Source: Nematostella vectensis (Eukaryota > Cnidaria > Anthozoa > Actiniaria > Edwardsiidae). Taken from it: a stretch of DNA of 64,000 bases. The DNA lies in assembly GCF_932526225.1 (NCBI RefSeq), contig NC_064035.1, positions 4,525,501 to 4,589,500 of the forward strand. Reading direction: 5' to 3'. The position numbers were made by a program, and so were the translations under genes. The notes under the pieces are model-generated. The model was not told the origin of the DNA and made no database searches. It was given only the letters and a program-made list of their open reading frames with translations. Below, piece by piece: positions 60,860 through 64,000 of the stretch. The first letter of the stretch is position 1. Each line of letters starts with the position of its first letter.

Positions 60860-63652
60860 ATGTACACTACACTGATAATACTCAGCCTGCTAGGAGTTCA
60901 GCTAGCGGGGACGATAGGCCTCTGGGGGTATGTACTTTATGCACATTAGTTACTTGAATAATCAAGACCAAGATTAGCACTTAGCCGATTACTCAACTAA
61001 ACCACTTCTCCTCATTCCGGTTACATAGAGCCTATGAGACGCCTTTTGAACTAAACCCCAAGACCAATCCGAACGCAGTGTGCAAGAGAATTATCGGGAC
61101 CGACTTCTGCAACTCTCGTCCAGGGATTGTCTCTAAAGTGCTGGAGGGGATAGCATCCTCGGTGGAGGAATGCCAAAACCGATTCCGTAACAGAAAGTGG
61201 AACTGTACCACTCAGAAACGGTCGCTTCGTAAGATACTGCAGCACGGTAAGGCAATAAGGCAGTAGCGCGTGTCGACTTTAATGTGATACGATATTAATT
61301 GCTGACTGTCTATGTAATACCATGAATGTTCTTGGTTGGTAGACTATCGCGAGACCGCGTTTGTGTTTGCGATTACTTCAGCGGGAATTACGTTCACTGT
61401 GAGCAAGGCTTGCTCGCTCGGCGAGCTCCAAGGATGTGGCTGTAACGCGCGAAAGGGCCTGGATATCTCATCCTCCAATTTGGTGCCCCAAGGCCGAGAC
61501 GAACTACAATACGAGAAACGCTCCCTTCACGAAAATGCAATGGGTCTCGACGAAGCTGAACGGCACGACTTCGAGCGTCGAGGGTGTCAACACGTCTATA
61601 CTCAGTTCGGTTTCGACACGGCAAAACAGTTTATGGATCCGATGGGGAGTAGGGACGCTAAAGCACTTATTTCCCGACACAACAATAAAGCCGGAAGGCT
61701 GGTAAGTCATCTAAGTATTACATCTTTTCATTGTTAATTTTTGTGTCATTAATCGTAAATGCACACAGCTGATGCAAATAGTTTCTCAGGCACCCGGGAA
61801 GCTAAATCGGTATTTCTAATGCGTCCTATAGATGATCTGAACCATCAAGATGACGAGCGCTAATATAAAACAAATGTGCTCTTTCTTGTGAGTAAATTGC
61901 TGCAAAAGTGCACTAAGGCAACAAGGACAATCCACAAGCCTTAACTCTATATCATAAATCGATGAGCTCACTGACATTCCCAAAGACCACGAAAATGGCA
62001 TAGTTTTCTAGGGCCTTCTGATTTAGGTTTAATTTCAAGCCACAGTGATGTAAGCTCTGGCTCTGGCTCGTGGTGTTAGAATGCTTGCGGCTTGCGGTCT
62101 TTTGTGATCAGTCGAGTCAAGACGTCTTGCTTACAATAGCAACATAGAGACGGAAGCGGCGGAAATTTAACAGGAAAACTATACTTGAAATCACAAAATG
62201 GTGTTTTGCTGTCATCGCCTTAGCAGTTCCCTAAGATCACTTCTTTCATGTTGTAAAATGCGCACGCTGTTAGATAAGCAAAATGACTGATAGTCTAGCG
62301 TTGTCATCCATAGTCGTCCAAGAGAAGCAGAAAAGCTCTTATCTATTAACATAAGTATTATGCGTTTGTTTACCGTAACAGAGAGTAACTTAAAACAAGA
62401 TAGCTTTAATTTGTGGCACTTAAAAAAGGCGTGACAAAAAAACATGGCAATACTAAAGCTAAGCTACGTGAACACTTTAAAAAACCTAAAAAGATTTGGT
62501 AACTTATCAGTCAGGTTTAATATGTTAATAGAGCACGATATCACAAGAACATTAAGTTCAATCACAAATTAAATTTGTCATGTGTACACTTGATTGACTG
62601 CCTAAGAGCTGCACATCAAGACAAGGGGTTATCACTGACTCACTTGAGCGCTCGTACGTCTAATCGCAGACTCGCAGAATCTACGATCTGTCTGTCACCC
62701 TTGTGCCATTCTTTATCACATAACAATCAAATGAGTTTTCGTGCTGTCAGTAAAGAGATTTCTAATGTCGCGAAGCCTGCCTTGCTAGACATTGATGTCT
62801 GTGTGAGTAGATGATAAGAATACTTGGCATAACAACCTTACAACACCATCACAGAAAAAAAGCGCTATCACATAATGCCGAGCTTTTTCTGACTGTAGCA
62901 GGGGCCTATATATCTTGACAACATATATTGTCAATTTACGTGGTAAATATGGTGCGAAATAGGTGCGATAAGATGGCGGTTCTCACGCTTTTAATGAAAT
63001 TGGAAACGTAAACATGGGTATCCGTTACTTCTGTGAACAAAAACCTGTACAAGGTTATGGTAACTAATGATCTAGGTTATGCCCCATAAAATCAAACTAA
63101 CAAACTAATCCCTTTACAAACTTATCTCGACAACTCTGTCCACTAAGCCAAGCTGTTTGCTGACAAGTTTTTTTTTATCAAAACTTCTAGGCAGTCAAGA
63201 ATCATATGGAAAAGAAATGTCGTTGTCATGGTCTGTCTCAGACATGTCAGATGAAGACCTGCTGGTGGGAGCTTCCCGCTTTTCGCAGCGTCAGCGACCG
63301 CATCAAGACACACTTTGACGGCGCTGTCAAGGTCTATGTGGACAATAAAGGCGAACGTATCATTGCTGAAGAGAGTACAGTGAAGCCGCCTACAGAAGAG
63401 GACCTTGTGTATACCACAAGGTCACCAGACTTTTGCAACAGTGAGTACCGTACGGGCTCTCTTGGCACTAGAGGGAGGACATGCAATGAGACGAGCCAAG
63501 GGACTGGGGGCTGTGAGCTCCTGTGCTGCGGCAGAGGCTACGAGAGAACTGTTATCAACGAGGAAGTGAATTGCAGGTGCAGGTTTCACTGGTGTTGTGA
63601 AGTAAGATGTAAAAAGTGTAAAAAAGAACGAGTTGTGTTCACTTGTAAATAA
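60860..63652 (+). CDS. Wnt6: Wnt6 secreted signalling protein, 368 aa
   Basis: Four exons: 60860-60927, 61029-61246, 61343-61701, 63191-63652; intron phases 2, 1, 0; sum 1107 bp, in frame. A signal peptide (MYTTLIILSLLGVQLAG) precedes the core: RNRKWNCTT, ILQHDYRETAFVFAITSAG, ACSLGELQGCGC, FMDPMGSRD, HNNKAGRLAVKNH, CRCHGLSQTCQMKTCW, LVYTTRSPDFC, GSLGTRGRTCN, LLCCGRGY, CRCRFHWCCEVRC and terminal TCK. Assigned to Wnt6 by YRETAFVFAIT, RLAVKNH, PDFC-RTGSLGTRGR and the LWG start of the mature protein. Two departures: the acylation site Ser is Thr233 (HGLSQTC instead of HGLSGSC), and the WEWGGC motif is replaced by FERRGC. The linker between GCNARKG and this motif is long (about 50 residues), as in vertebrate Wnt6. 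Confidence 0.92.
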
Positions 63653-63719
63653 AGAGCTGGAAGAAAATCGCCGGTAAGATGGTAACCGTAGCCAGAGGGA
63701 AAAACCTCCGGTTTAAACC

Positions 63720-63725
63720 AATAAA
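63720..63725 (+). terminator. Polyadenylation signal of Wnt6
   Basis: AATAAA 67 bp after the Wnt6 stop codon; motif and position only. The remaining sequence to 64000 is 3' flank with nothing recognisable. Confidence 0.5.
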
Positions 63726-64000
63726 TATTTGGCTTTAAATCGGAGATACCGAAGAACAATGAAATGAGGTTTAATTCATGTTGGTTCTGGACTGCTCTGG
63801 AGGTGCCAAGGCGGTGCCAAGTCGCCAAGTCGAACCTTACAGTACACCATTCTTCGGCGGGAGACAAGAAAGGCATCTATTGAGATGCAAAGCTCCAAAC
63901 AAAAAGCCCACTCGCTTTGAATCTCTGTTAAGTACAACAGATGAATAGGGCTTATCGCTCAATAGGACTTTATAGCTCCGCGCACCAAGGTTTATGATAA

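Overview
The window is eukaryotic: genes split by GT-AG introns, AT-rich intergenic DNA, minisatellites, inverted-repeat elements and long poly-G/poly-C runs. Gene content (Wnt6 and Wnt10 in tandem, a cnidarian-type RPamide neuropeptide precursor, a prostanoid-type GPCR) points to an anthozoan cnidarian. A sea anemone is most likely, probably Nematostella vectensis; the species name is inference. Exon models were built by hand from splice sites and reading frame. Each full-length model keeps frame from start to stop across all junctions.

Layout. Minus strand, 1-6639: 5' part of PSME4/PA200 (proteasome activator), five exons, running off the left edge. Minus, 8254-12589: a 927-residue Ser-rich protein I do not recognise. 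12590-19439: about 6.8 kb with no gene I can support. Minus, 19440-21439: a two-exon prostaglandin-E-receptor-like GPCR. Minus, 23390-33296: an 11-exon ELAPOR (KIAA1324/EIG121)-like type I membrane protein. Plus, 34668-35798: an intronless type II membrane protein resembling a glycosyltransferase. Minus, 37231-44031: a 12-exon cytosolic 5'-nucleotidase III (NT5C3) with the membrane-anchor N-terminus of the long human isoform. Minus, 45662-47099: the RPamide precursor. Plus, 51791-55880: Wnt10. Plus, 60860-63652: Wnt6.

The genes are mostly unrelated housekeeping or signalling loci. The exception is the Wnt10-Wnt6 pair: same strand, about 5 kb apart, with the same three intron positions and phases, as expected for an ancient tandem duplication. 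The Wnt6 protein has Thr instead of Ser at the residue that Porcupine acylates in other Wnts and has lost the usual WEWGGC motif. Wnt10 keeps the acylated Ser but has an extra Cys two residues before it.

The non-coding part is rich in structure: at least seven minisatellite arrays (two inside NT5C3, where they multiply splice-acceptor-like sequence), a 1.2 kb terminal-inverted-repeat element with an apparent 4-bp target duplication between the two Wnts, several palindromic MITE-like elements, a tRNA-Glu-derived SINE in NT5C3 intron 1 and a LINE remnant. I found no operon, phage, CRISPR or other prokaryotic system. The notable content is the Wnt pair, the peptide precursor, two orphan proteins and the repeat architecture.
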